A stretch of DNA of 64,000 nucleotides from Manis javanica (lineage: Eukaryota > Chordata > Mammalia > Pholidota > Manidae), in contig NC_133169.1 of assembly GCF_040802235.1 (NCBI RefSeq), forward strand, positions 40,865,034 through 40,929,033, given 5' to 3'. Both the position numbers and the translations under genes were made by a program. The notes below the pieces were generated by a model. That model searched no databases. It was not told the DNA's origin and saw nothing but the letters and a program-made list of their open reading frames with translations. The first letter of the stretch is position 1, and each line of letters starts with the position of its first letter. Shown here piece by piece: positions 19,636 through 31,450 of this stretch.

Positions 19636-21516
19636 CGAACTGAATATCCGATTTTAAATTTAAATGAACTGAAACTAATTAATATCACTGTCATGTTAGC
19701 TAGATTTCAAGCCCTTAATAGTCACGTATATTAAGTATTAACATATTTGATAGTACAGTTCTGGCCACCTTTTACTTGTAATCTTATGTATAGTGATAGA
19801 ATTCCTACCTCTAATTAAAAAACCCACTTTTTAAAAATCCTCCATTGAATATTATTTTAAAAATTTTGTGCATTTTTTTTGGTGTCTTTCATATCCTTTT
19901 TGCTGGTATGATCTTCAGGTTATGCCATCACAAACCAGTATTCTAACATATGAGCTTCCCAAATTTAATTAAAAATGCAAATATTTGCAATCTTGTTAAA
20001 CATTATTGTATTGATCACCATCTGGAATTTAGACCACGGTCAGTGGGAAACCACATTCCTTGGAGATGCCGCCAAATGACTAGTATTGGATATTTGATTT
20101 AATTACCTGCTTGTGGAATAGTTTAGGTAAGTTTTCTAATATGTCAGAAAATAATAAACAAATATGTTTACACCATACAAATTCAGAATATTCTATAAGC
20201 CAATGGAAACTATGGAGAGCTTTCTGAGAGCACTGCACATATTTTGCTTCACTTTATGAGGACCACACATTCTTTTTTCAGATTCAAAGGGCCTCCCTGA
20301 ACTGAGGTGGGGGCCCTATTTCCACTCATTTTCATCTGACTGTTCCCTGTGACTGTGACACTTGGGGAAATGGAGAAGGAAGGCGTGGAGGGGAAGTGCT
20401 GTGCAGGACTGCGGGGGTCCCACAGCTGAGCCAGGTTCCCAGTGGATGCAGGAAAGTCTATCACAGTGGAAGCTCCATGAAGCAGGTGAAGGAGGACCAC
20501 GACACTGGGCAAAGGGCCACAGGGCCCTGCTGTCGCGGTGATGCTCTGCCTGACTGTCGCTTCACAACACCAGAGGACCAGTGACGTGTCATAGTTCTGT
20601 GTCCCGTGAGGACAACCGTATGAAATCGCCTTGATTCTTCTACATTACACTACTGCTTCTCCTTTTCCTCCTCCACTTGAAGTTTTGGTTGCATTTGTAA
20701 GTGTCTGTATATATATTAGTGTGATTTACCACATACTTGTGGTTTCTCCCCAAAATTGAGTCATTATAACATGTACCTGATTCTCAGATAAACTTTTTCA
20801 TATTTCGATGTTTCTATAATAGGCACTCAACTGAAAATTGGTATATTCCTTTAACGTAATGTTTACTTTCCTGAAAAATGTATAATTATATTTATTATGC
20901 ATTTGAAATGATGTAACTCTAGACCAGGAATATGTTAAAGAGAGAGTTATGACATGACTAGTACATGCTCAGAAATAGGACATGCTCTGTGAACACAGAG
21001 AGTTTATGCATGGGTTTCTCACACAGGCATCACAGACACCACTTGCTGTGTTGTACCAATGTGCCCCTTAGAGGAGCTGTAGTTTTCTGTTGCTACATGT
21101 ATGGGACTCCCTAGAGGAGTTATTTATACTATGTTCATCAGCCATGTACAAGGGTTTAGAGATTGGGAAATGCATAATGTGTTCATAATTTTCTCTAGCA
21201 AGCTGAATAAAAAACAATACCAAGAAGATGATAGTGTAGGAAGAGTAAGAACCTCGTACAAATATCATGTTTATAAACTATAAAGATCAGAACAAGAATC
21301 AAAGTCAAATGTAAGAGGAAAGCCCTCCTGATTTTTATATAGCTAAAAGATATAAAGTGAAAAAGTATGAGGGAAGACAATATCTATTAAAACTGATCAC
21401 CTGAGGCTATCACCAACAGGACTCAGTGGTAGATTCATCTCTAATAGAAATAATTTCAATCAGCTCGTTAATGGCAAAACAGAAAAGGAATTCCTATTTC
21501 CTAACTTCAAATTAGG
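19636..21516. other. Intergenic DNA, nothing assigned
   Basis: The sequence is AT-rich except for a more GC-rich patch at about 20260-20600 that has no convincing reading frame. I recognise no gene or repeat family. Confidence 0.5.
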
Positions 21517-22461
21517 TCATCTTTCCTTTACTCCACTGCTTCTCACATTCCACAGGACTTTACCTAGAGCTGATTTAATGTCCTTGTTCCTCAGACAGTA
21601 TATAAGAGGGTTCAAGGTTGGGGGTACAACCGAGTAGAATACAGACACCAGCAAGTCTAGGAGAGAAGGCTCATTGGCTGCTGGCTTCAAGTATGCACAG
21701 CGCCTGTTAGAAGGAATGCACTCACAACAGTAGGGTGAGGCAGGCAGGTGGAGAAGGCTTTGGACTGCTTCTCTCTTGCTGGAATATTTAACACAGTGGA
21801 AAATATATACACATAGGAAATAACAATGGATACCAAGCATGAAAATGCATAGCAGACCCCAATGGCCACGCTGAGCTTACTAGTTGCATGTTTCTTCAGA
21901 ACAACTGAGGCTTAACAAGGCAGGAACATCACAGAAAAACTGATGTATCTTATTGTACCCACAGAAATTCAGAGAGAATGTCTCAGCTGCGTACAAGATT
22001 CCCAAGGCCACTCCATTGAGCCAGGACACTGTCATCAACTGTACACAAACTCCTTTGTTCATGACAGACTCATAATGCAAAGGGCGGCAGATAGCGACAT
22101 AGCGGTCATAGGACATTGCAGTGAGGATGCCTATCTCTGACCCAGTCATCAACACCACCAGGAAGAGCTGTATCACACATCCTAGGAAAGATACAGAGTC
22201 AGTCAAGGTGAGGGTGCTGAGGACAGATTTGGGGAATGTGGCAGAAATGAAACTCAGACCTAAGCAGGACAAATGCCTGAGAAAAAAGTACATTGGTGTG
22301 TGGAGGTGTTTGTCCACAATTGTGAGGAGGATGATAATTAAATTCTCCAACACGGCCACCAGGTAGATCACTGAGAAGAGAGCAGCATGCAGCCTTAACA
22401 GCATCTGGCTCTCAGTAAAAGTCACAAGCACGAATTCCAGCATTACTGTCTGATTCATCAT
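21517..22461 (-). pseudogene. Olfactory receptor pseudogene, OR14-like
   Basis: The frame from the ATG at 22461 gives 193 residues with OR landmarks: LHTPMYFFLRHLS at the TM2 region, MSYDRYVAICRPLHYE after TM3, and the cysteine-rich second extracellular loop ending SLSCSEE. A +1 frameshift near 21885 (extra A) breaks it before TM5. The next frame gives SYVYIFSTVLNIP and KAFSTCLPH. A second frameshift near 21700 leads to the C-terminus with PTLNPLIYCLRNKDIKSALGKVL. An OR is normally a single-exon seven-helix GPCR of about 310 residues in olfactory neuron cilia. The sequence style resembles family 14. It cannot make a full receptor. Confidence 0.9.
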
Positions 22462-23459
22462 GTTTTAAAATTATAAGCCACCTGTTGAGTAAATAAGAAA
22501 GTTATATTAATATAACAAATTAAGAAATCAGTTGCTTCTTTATTTTGAAGCATGTATACTTCACTACAATGGGTTAAATGGAAAGTTTTAAAATGCCCAG
22601 ATATTCATATACAGAGTCGACTTAGGTACAAAACAATTATGGGTAGAACAGCCCAATATAACTGGGCTTAAATTTATTGTGTAAGGAGAAAAGAACTCCA
22701 CTTCCCTCATTATTGGTTGAAATGATTTTAAAAGTTTATTTCTAGTGGAATTTCAGGTTTAGCTATGTAACAGTAATTGTAATAGAGTACATATTTGTTA
22801 TGCATCAATATCATCTTAGTTGATGTAAATTTTAGTGTGTACTACGTGTCATAATGAATTTTCTCTTTCTTGCATAGTGTAATCTGTTTAAATAATCATT
22901 TAGATGATACTACAATTTACTATCTACTACCCATTAAAGGACATTAAAATTGTTCTCCATTTTTCATAAAAATGTTAACTCTATGATGAAAATGTCATTA
23001 CAGAAATTTATGTTCCTGTAATGCAGATATTTACTGTAATGGAAAAATTAGAAAGATACTTTTGACATTTTGACTAATTGATTTAAGAATGTACAGTGCC
23101 ATGTTTTCTTAAAAAGAGCAAAATTTAAGACTATAAGCCAGGTATTATCACGTAACACTAGGAAGCATTTAATTAACACCAAGAGCCACCAAATATTAGG
23201 GATGTCTCCTGCATCTAATGAGAGAAGCAGAGCGTCCTCCTCTCTTAAAGACACACAGGCTTGTCATCTAAGATCATGCACTTAACCTAAAATGGGGGAG
23301 AGGGAATCATGCTTTCCTCCTTCAGATCGTCCTTGTCTTTAGGGACTCTCTTTTGCATCACTTCAATGACAATTTATTTCCCTACCAGCCTCGTTTCTTC
23401 CCCAATATATGTGGCTTTTTCAGTGGACAATGTAAGTTTAAGAAAAAGTATTCCTCCTT

Positions 23460-23690
23460 AACATGTGTGCATGAAACCCAACCTCTGGTGCCCAGGCTCT
23501 GGCTAGGCTCTGCGAAGAGACGCTGTGTGGCCTCGGTGTCCGCCCGCGGGAGCGTCCCCGGTGGCCTGACCTTTACCTCGGTTAGGCTTCTCAGGAGGCT
23601 TGGGCCCTGAGCCCATCTCCTCTGCGTCACTGCTCAGCTCCCCAGTGGCTGCGTTTGCACGCCATGCCTCCAGACCAAGCAGGTTCTATT
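23460..23690. other. CpG-rich patch of unknown origin
   Basis: Within AT-rich flanks, this patch is GC-rich and holds many CpGs (for example ccgcccgcgggagcgtcc). Short open frames on both strands match nothing I know. It could be an LTR fragment, a retroposed exon or a small CpG island. Confidence 0.4.
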
Positions 23691-24767
23691 AAAATATAAA
23701 GGTAGTGGGAATTCATAATTAGTATCCTACTTAGATTCTTCTGCCAATGGGAAGATTCTCATTCACTTTAATTTTAGTGTCTTGATTATCTGAGTACACC
23801 ACGGCGAACACAGTGTTTTTACGCCTGGAACAAAAGCAGCAATTATTGATTGTGTACAAAATGAATTGTCAAATTTGAATTTTCCATTGTGCTTTCCTTG
23901 GTATTTCTTCTCTACACCTGGAAAGTCAGGTGTTTTTCTATGGATGGTTCCTTATATGTCTTCTACAACTTTCAAAGTAACGGTTTCTCAAATTTTTGCA
24001 AGTTCCGTTTTGTTGATATTCTGTTAATCTGAAATTCCCAAAACTATAAACTAGAGCATATACATGTGATCTGATCAGTTCAGCTTATTGCTTACAATGT
24101 GGACTTTTCTATTAATAAATCAATGATTTTAATATGAAATCTGCATTTACCAGTTTCAAAATCAGAAATAATTATTAATATTTTCTGCAAACACAATTAT
24201 TAACATTTTATAATGAAATTTTCCCTTATTATTGTCTAATGCAAGTCATCTAGGGTACGTTAAATTTACAAAACCAAAAGAAGTTAATATTTTCTATTTT
24301 CATCTTATAGGAAAACGTATTGAAGTTACCTAACTCTAAATACCTAGTGTACTAATGGAGAATAAATAGTGATATTTTAATGCAAAAATAAGTTCATATA
24401 AATATTAAATGATTAAAAATATCTAACAGACTGAAAATTTATTTCACCCTTATGGACTTTAAACAAGGAGAGCCTCTTCTCCCAAGACCACTTATAAAAT
24501 TTTTATTTTTTTAATATTCTGGTTTCATGCTTTATTTTCAAAGATAATAAATATCAGAAAATTGAATAAATTACATGAAAGTGAATATCTGATACAAAAC
24601 ATTAGGCATTTGATTTATTATATTTTTAGGTTAAATAGAGGCAAGAGAAATCGAAGAGGACAAAGGAAATGGGAAAGTGAAATTAAATATGATTTAAATC
24701 TGGAAGATTTAAATAGATAAGAAGTTAAAGTTGAAGAACTAATCAGGACATGCAGAGCACCTGTCAA

Positions 24768-24835
24768 ACCCACACGGACACACACACAGCACACAACATG
24801 CACAAACACCACATGCACCCTCCACACACACAGAT
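24768..24835. repeat. Degenerate CA-rich microsatellite
   Basis: The run is cacacggacacacacacagcacacaac-like and imperfect, followed by more CA-rich sequence. Confidence 0.7.
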
Positions 24836-25644
24836 GCTCTTCACATGTTCCTTCCAGCACTGTCCGGAAAAGTATGCCTTGTGAATCAGTCCAGGGTATC
24901 ACAGACACGGAGTCAAGTGAAAAAAGTCCTCATTATTTCAGAGATAATGACCCAGATTTATACATATTTTCTGCATCCAGTTTTTCTCTCAGGATAAGTT
25001 CCACTTCCAGAATCTTATATATACTTAAACGTTATGATTTATGGGGATCATAAATCTGCAGAAGATTCACCAAAACTTTGGGAACAATTTCAGTGGTGAG
25101 AGTATGAGGAGGAAGATGGTTTAAAAAATGGAGTGGTGAATTATAACTGAGCAGTGGGAATTACAATTATTTTCTTTGTGAATTGAATACACTATCTCAT
25201 AAATTTAAAGATACAAATTAAGATTGTAGAGGGAAAAGAGGATAAAAGAATAGATTGAGAATAAAGAAAGCGAAAGAGGGTAATAAAATGGCTGATTAGG
25301 AGGGAGGTAGAGAGAAGCACAATATTTTGAGAGAATAAAGGAGAGTAGGAATAAAAAGCATTGGAAGGCACAGGAGACTTACAGGGAGACAAAGCAACTT
25401 TCCATCCAGAACACAAGGGAAGAAAATAGTAATCTCTCGAACATGCAATCATTTCAATATACATTTCTATTTTTTTCTGTATCCATATGATGAGAGGGGT
25501 CAGCAAGGACAGACCGAGCCTTTCTGTGTGAACACGCCTATTTTGCACTTTCATAGAATCCATCCTCTCAAGTACTGGTAATTTCCAGAGTAAAATGACA
25601 AGTGTTTTCAAATTTAAAAGGCTCGTAAAAAAAATTTGCAACAA

Positions 25645-26085
25645 CATGGATGGATCTCGTGAGTATTATGCACAATGACATAAGGCAGGCAAAGACAAAT
25701 ACCATAGTATTTCATTTATTTGTGGAAAATAAAAACAAAGTGAAACAGAAGGAACAAAATAGCGGTAGACCCATAGACACTGAGAAGTGACTGATGGTGA
25801 ACATGGGGGAGCACTTGGGGTCGGTGGGTATGGAGGATGGGAGAGAAAAAGGCGCACAAAAGTTTTCAATCATGATGTCAGTTGGTCGACGGAATGGTAG
25901 TACAGTGTGGAGAATATAGCCGATGACTGTAACATCTTTGTTTGTTGACAGTAACTACACTTGTGAGGATGAGGATTTATTAAGGTGGGTAACTGGTGAA
26001 CCACTGTGCTGTATATTTGAAACCAATAAACCAATATAAGATTGTATATCAATGGTACTTCAATGAAAAAGAAAAAAAAAGAAAA
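25645..26085 (+). mobile_element. Old L1 3' end
   Basis: It shows the L1 3' landmarks: an 'aacatggatggatct' end of ORF2, an 'acaaaatagcggtagacccatagacactgagaagtgactg' type 3' UTR, 'gaaccactgtgctgtatatttgaaacc' and an A-rich tail. It is severely 5'-truncated. Confidence 0.8.
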
Positions 26086-26694
26086 TGACAATTTCATGTT
26101 TGTTTTTCAAACTTTGGATACCTTTGTAATGGAAAGAGATCATTGACCTACTTTTAGGAAAGTACTAAAAAACCTAACTCAAAATTCATAACAACATGAA
26201 CTAGATCACACACCTCAACTTTTAAAGACTTTGCTGTTTCACCTGCTGGGGAAATAAATCTTTAAACACTGTCTGCTTTCCCTGAGAGCTGGTCCAAAAC
26301 TAGCAGATCACCCATCATGGTTTCGGCTCAGCCTGTGTGCTTTAGGGACAGACAGGGTAAGTCACCCAGAGAGCATCCTTTAAACCTCCACTAATCCCCA
26401 CAGTGTCTGCCTTTGATAATGGATTTTCTCTCCCTTCTGAGTGCTTTGCACTGAAGACAATATCAATATCATAAAGCTCCGACACGTCATGTTGAGACAC
26501 TTGTCCACAGCAATTCCACATACCTGAGTAGTAGCCTGCGTGCTGTGTCCCAGCTGACCTTCTCCAAGGAGCCCCAAAGATCAAGGAGGGCCCAGTGTAG
26601 CTGTGCCTGCACTGTTTCAACATCGTGTGAATAACATATCTGCCCCTTGAGCAGAAACAGAGGGTGGGGATGGGAAAATTAAAAGGAGAGGGAG
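26086..26694. other. Unassigned block
   Basis: A moderately GC-richer section at about 26280-26640 has a minus-strand open frame of 93 codons that resembles no family I recognise. The rest is featureless. Confidence 0.4.
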
Positions 26695-27095
26695 AAAAGT
26701 TATTGCTTATATGTCAGGTGGAGAAAGAGAAACACCATATGAGTTCACTTTCATATGGAATCTAAAAGCAAAACAAAATAAACAAAACAGTGTTTTCAGT
26801 TTGAAACTGAGAAATGACAAGTGGTTACCATGGGGAGTGTTTGGAGTTAGTGAGTGAAACGGGTGAAGGGGACAAAAGGCACAAAATCACACTCATAATG
26901 TAAAATAGTCACGGGGGTGAAAGTACAGAAGAGAAAACCTGCTTCATAGTTCTGAACATCCTTCTGTGTTGGCAGTAAGGGCACTAGTTGCGGTGAGCAT
27001 TTAATAATGGAGATAACTGTCAAATCACTAGTTGTATAATTAAAAACCAATACTATATATTAACTATGCTTCAATTAAAAATATATCAAAAATAA
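26695..27095 (+). mobile_element. Old L1 3' end
   Basis: The order of motifs is the same as at 25645-26085: 'caggtggagaaagagaaacaccatatgag', a G-rich UTR tract and 'caccaaatca...ttgtataat' type end with A-rich tail. It is 5'-truncated. Confidence 0.75.
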
Positions 27096-28721
27096 TTGCT
27101 TAGAGTCAATAATCATGATAATGTTTGCATTATCCAGTAAGATCAATAAGAACAACACTTGAAGAAAATTCTGAAAAGAACATTTTCCCAAATTTGTTTA
27201 GATTTCAAATAATTTTAGTGAAGAAGGAGGTAAAAATGAAACAGCTAAATAATTTGGGGCTTCTAATCAATTTTTGTTAAGGAGAAAGCTCTTATTTTCA
27301 AGAAATAGGAAAAGCTAGAGCACTGCAAAAATTTCCCACGTGCTTCCAGATTCCTGTTTCAAGTTATACCCGTGCCATTCAAACTCACAATGATTTTGTC
27401 TGAGCTTCTCTGTCCTCCACATATCAGCATTTATTATTTCTTGAAGAATCCAACTTACAGGGGAAACATGTGTCCTTCATGTCCTGTGTCTCAGGCAATT
27501 ATTTCCCCAGGAAAGGATGAGACTTTTTGAGCAAGTATGAGAGGACCTTCATAGACTCTACGGTTTAGACATTTAGTTGTGCTTACATTTCATTTCTCAG
27601 ATTCTAAGTCCATGGAGACCCTGCCATTAACTCCCAACCCAGATTGGAGAGCTGACATCACCGCCCTTTCCCCCAGTGAGACAAAAGATGAGATCCCATT
27701 GTGTTTCATTAGAAAAAACTCTTCTGCAAACTTTTAAGTATTTCTAATATGTGTATAACTACGGTATACTAAGATACTCATTTGCCTCTAAAGCATCCAA
27801 CAGTTTAAATATAGGTGTGAATCCACTAATCTTTACATTGAGTCTAACAATCTCAGTTAAGTTTCAATGGAGAGGAACTTGAAAAGACACAGTCCTCTGA
27901 CTTTAGGATTGATAGCATGATTTTTTAAATGTTGAGCCACCGAATGCCTCATTGATTTTTCATTTAAATTGGACTTAAAGCAGCTTCCAGGGTGAATAAC
28001 TTTGCTTCAGATTCTCACTAATGAACCAGAGATGCCAGGGTTCCCCAGAAGTCTTAATTTTTGGCATCTGTAACAGTTCTCAAGTGATGTCAATGGCATT
28101 TTTATGAACACACAAAATGTATGGCCCCTCTTGGGAGCAGCATCCTAATGAAGCAGCAGTGTCCTCTCCATTGCTGGGATAAGTGGCATCTATTCTCAGA
28201 GACTAGTCATCTAATATTCTTATCTTCTAGAACATATGTAAATTTCAAACCAATGTATATGAATCTGTATATTGGTTTGTGCCAAATAATTGCCTCTCCA
28301 CATATTCTGAATGATACACCTCCATGTTGCCTATTTTATTTTTCTGTCACCTAGTAAGGCCTTGTTTGCTTTCCCACATTCATTAAAGTTGCTCTTTAGA
28401 TGATGTCTTCATCCTCATTATTTCCTGATAGCTTGATTGCATTTGGTAGAAAACATAAGACTGTTAGCCCATTTGAATCAAGTTAATTTCCAAATCCCTT
28501 GGAAGAATTTTTATTGAAATTGATTCCAAATCAATGTAGGGAACATTGTCATGGTAATAATACTAAATATAACAAGCAATGATATTGTGTATTTCTCTAT
28601 TTTAAAAAAGCTTTTTAAAATTCTCAGCAATGTGTACAGATTTAGTACACAAACTTCCACAAATTTTGTTAAATCCATAACAAAAACTTCATTTTCTGGT
28701 CCAAATGTGTTTGCATGTGCT
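27096..28721. other. Unassigned intergenic DNA with MER5-like remnant
   Basis: Most of this is unassigned. Around 27975-28105 the sequence resembles a MER5-type non-autonomous hAT DNA transposon (ending 'aacagttctcaagtgatgtc'). Confidence 0.45.
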
Positions 28722-29099
28722 GTCATTTAAAAAAATCACAGACTTAGTGACTCAAACAACAGAAATTATTTCTTCACCCATGTGAAGCTAGAAGTCCAAG
28801 AGCGAAGTGTGAGCAAAGTTGATTTCCTCTAATTTGTGTCTCCTTGACTTGCAAAAGCCTGCCTTCCGGTTGTGTGTTTATATGGATGCATCCTTCTGTG
28901 CAAAAGGCCCCTTGTGTCTCCTTGTGTGTGCTAATCTCCTCTTCTTAAAAGTACAAGAATCAGATTGGATAAGGCCACCCTAAAGACCTCATTTTAACCA
29001 AGGTGTGCCTTCAAAGCCCTGTCTCCAAACATAGTCATTTTCTGATGGATTAGGAGTTCAACATGTGAAATGGCTGAGGACACATTTCAACTCGTAACA
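28722..29099 (-). mobile_element. MLT1-like LTR (ERVL-MaLR)
   Basis: Read on the minus strand it starts tgttacgagttgaaatgtgtcc and carries the standard MLT1 order: 'ttgaactcctaatcc', 'atttggagacagggctttgaag'-like, 'aggtcttta...ggtggcc' and 'cttctagcttcacatg...aaataatttctgttgtttgag'. Length of about 378 bp fits the family. It looks like a solo LTR. Confidence 0.75.
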
Positions 29100-29119
29100 C
29101 AGTCAGTGCGTATAATGCA

Positions 29120-31120
29120 AATAAAATCTTAGCATACAAATGAGATATCTCAAAAAGAAATGCAAACATAAAAATTAGAAATTATAGATTTGGAAATTGA
29201 AGTTTCTGAAAGGAAAATTTTACAGAAAGAACCGGTAAATTGAACATAAAATGATAGAAATTATGCAGGACAGGAGAAGGATATAAAAGAGATAATTTTC
29301 CACCAATAATTTGTAGACACAATGGCCAGCATTTCCTCTAATTTGATGACATAGAAATCTGTACATAAAAGGTACTAAATAAACACCAAGCAGAAAACAC
29401 ACATACAGATAACCCAAAGATAAATTGTTTCAAAATTATTGAAAGTGAAGTATAAACAGCAAGTCTTTAAAGCAGCAAAAACAAAAGTATGTAAAAGGGA
29501 AAAAGTGCTCCAAATAATGGATGATTTCTCACTAGAAATAATGGTAGCCCAAAGAGGGTAGAAAGATATTTTTAAAGTACTGAAAGGGAAAAACTGGTCA
29601 ACAGAAATTTGAATGCCCATCAAAAATATGATTGGGTATAGAAAGAAAAATAAAGGAATCATTGTGTAAAGTGTGGGGAGCGGGCTATGCCCTTCCCCCA
29701 CTTGCCGATGTGGCGGGAATGGAGAACAAAGAACATTCTGTTTACGCATTCCATGAGCATCTAACTGGAACCCTGCTGAGCCTACCTTTGCCTGGCTACC
29801 GCTGCCGTCAATACTGTGCTTGATTGTCTATTGGATAATGCTATGTCCTGGAATCATGTAACCCCACTGCATTATATAAACCCTGGACCTTCAATAAAGT
29901 TTGGCTGGCGACGCGTGGGAGTGTCAGCCCTCCCAGTTCTTTCTGTCTTTCTTTCTTTTCTTCGCCCCCCTTCCGCACTTCAGGACCTGCTCGACAAGGC
30001 GCGGCTGGACCGCGTCAGTAAAGGACTAAGAGAATGTGTTGATGACAAAATTGTTCAAGAAGGCATACTAAAGTAAAATTAATCAGACAGAAGGAAATAA
30101 CGCAAGATGTGAAAGTCCGTTTCTGAGAAAAATAGTAAATAGAAAAATAAATGGTGAATATATGGATAAATGCCAACATGTTTTTTTCTTATTTGATGAT
30201 TCTTTATTTCTTCATGAGACCTATAACTTCAGAAACCATGTGTATTACATTTCCTTTTGTGGTTTATAGCATGTATAGTAATAGTATATATGAAGGGGTA
30301 ACAGATCAATGGGAGTATCTGATTTTATGAAATTGCAAAACATATTTTACAGAAGGACTAGGTTATTCATTTTAAATGACTTATAAAAGTACACTGTATT
30401 TCCTAGGGCAGCTATATGCAATAAAAATAGCAAGAAAACCAACAAAATATAGATTCTAAAAACCATTCAAATAATAACTAAAAATTGCAAGGAAAAAGAA
30501 ACAGCAGAAAAACAGAGAGGAGGTGGAAACAGAATATAATGGAAGACTCAATAACTTGGAATATTTTGTGGTTACAGAGTGTTTCTTTTTTAGAGCTGAA
30601 AAATATTTGGTGCAGTTTTTTGGGGGTATCTGAAGCAGGAAATCTCTACATGGGCAAAATAATCCTTTTTTGGGTTAACTGTTTTTGCTATATTCAAAAC
30701 AATTGGATGTGTAAAAACTTGAGTTTATGGGCACTGGGCTTTGAACATAGTCATAGAATGCTGTGAGGAAGTGAAAAACAGAGGCTGATAAAAAGTTATT
30801 GGCTCAGTTAGGTATTACCCTTATGTACTTCCTATATTCAATAATATCTTTCAAAGGTTTTTTATTTATTGCATTATTCATAATTGCAAAATTTTGTAAG
30901 GTACCTGAATGTCAAACACAGTATATTAGTAGAACTATGGTATACATAATAAAGTAAGTTATTCATTGGCTACAATATATAAGAAAAGCAATCTCTAGAA
31001 CTGATAAGTAATGATTCCCCACAAGTAGTAAGTGAAAAAGCTACTGCAAGAGAGTCTACACACTATACTATGAAATAAGAAAACATACATGGCTCTTCTC
31101 TTTAAAAAAGGAAACACAAG
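29120..31120 (+). mobile_element. HAL1/L1-like block, duplicated copy A (left part)
   Basis: The sequence resembles the end of an L1/HAL1 ORF1 (about 29400-29660), the following non-coding part (about 30060-30500) and an L1-type 3' UTR (about 30855-31110). It aligns by eye with copy B (from 49325) and partly with copy C (from about 63300). Copy A is interrupted by a solo LTR at 29672 and by an ERV-L provirus at 31121; copy B has neither. It resumes at 37394. Confidence 0.65.
29672..30017 (+). mobile_element. Solo LTR with 6-bp TSD (ERVK-like)
   Basis: The 346-bp element starts tgtggggagc and ends cgcgtca (TG...CA). The 6-bp direct repeat gtaaag lies at 29666-29671 and 30018-30023. It contains a TATA box (tatataaa, about 29873) and a poly(A) signal (aataaa, about 29893), then a C/T-rich U5. 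A 6-bp TSD suits class II (beta-like) retroviruses. The paralogous sites in copies B (about 49520) and C (about 63825) are empty. Many CpGs survive, which suggests youth. It comes from LTR-LTR recombination of a provirus. Confidence 0.88.
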
Positions 31121-31450
31121 TGTGGGTAAAATTGCAATTATTTCCAGAATCTCTCCCCTGGCCTTAGTGCATTGCCGTATCAATAGATGTTGCCAAGGGA
31201 TGGAGAGAAGTAATCCATTTCCATATCAACAGGTGATTACAAGGGGGAGCGAGGGCATATCTAGACTGGAGAGGTGGGGTGGGACCCCTTTTTGCAGCCA
31301 GTTCATGAGAGACACAGTTGAGCAGAAGTGGATGACAGCTTGTACGCAATAAACAAAGTGTTTCCCACATTATTTCTCCCTTTGATTTTGGCTTCAAAGA
31401 TTATTTGCTCAGGGCTGGGAACTTATTCCTCACCCCACCCCCAGGTTACA
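31121..31450 (+). repeat. ERV-L 5' LTR
   Basis: It begins tgtgggtaaaattgc and ends ggttaca. It aligns with the 3' LTR at 37067-37393 along its whole length, including 'ccatatcaa', 'cagaagt', the 'gcaataaa' poly(A) signal and 'tttctccctttgattttggcttcaaag'. A degraded possible 5-bp TSD (acaag at 31116-31120 versus acagg at 37394-37398) flanks the provirus. Confidence 0.85.

Larger units (their letters stand above)
22462..25644. other. Mostly unassigned intergenic DNA
   Basis: The region is AT-rich with two features of note, listed separately: a GC- and CpG-rich patch near 23460-23690 and a CA-rich stretch near 24768-24835. No gene is supported. Confidence 0.5.
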
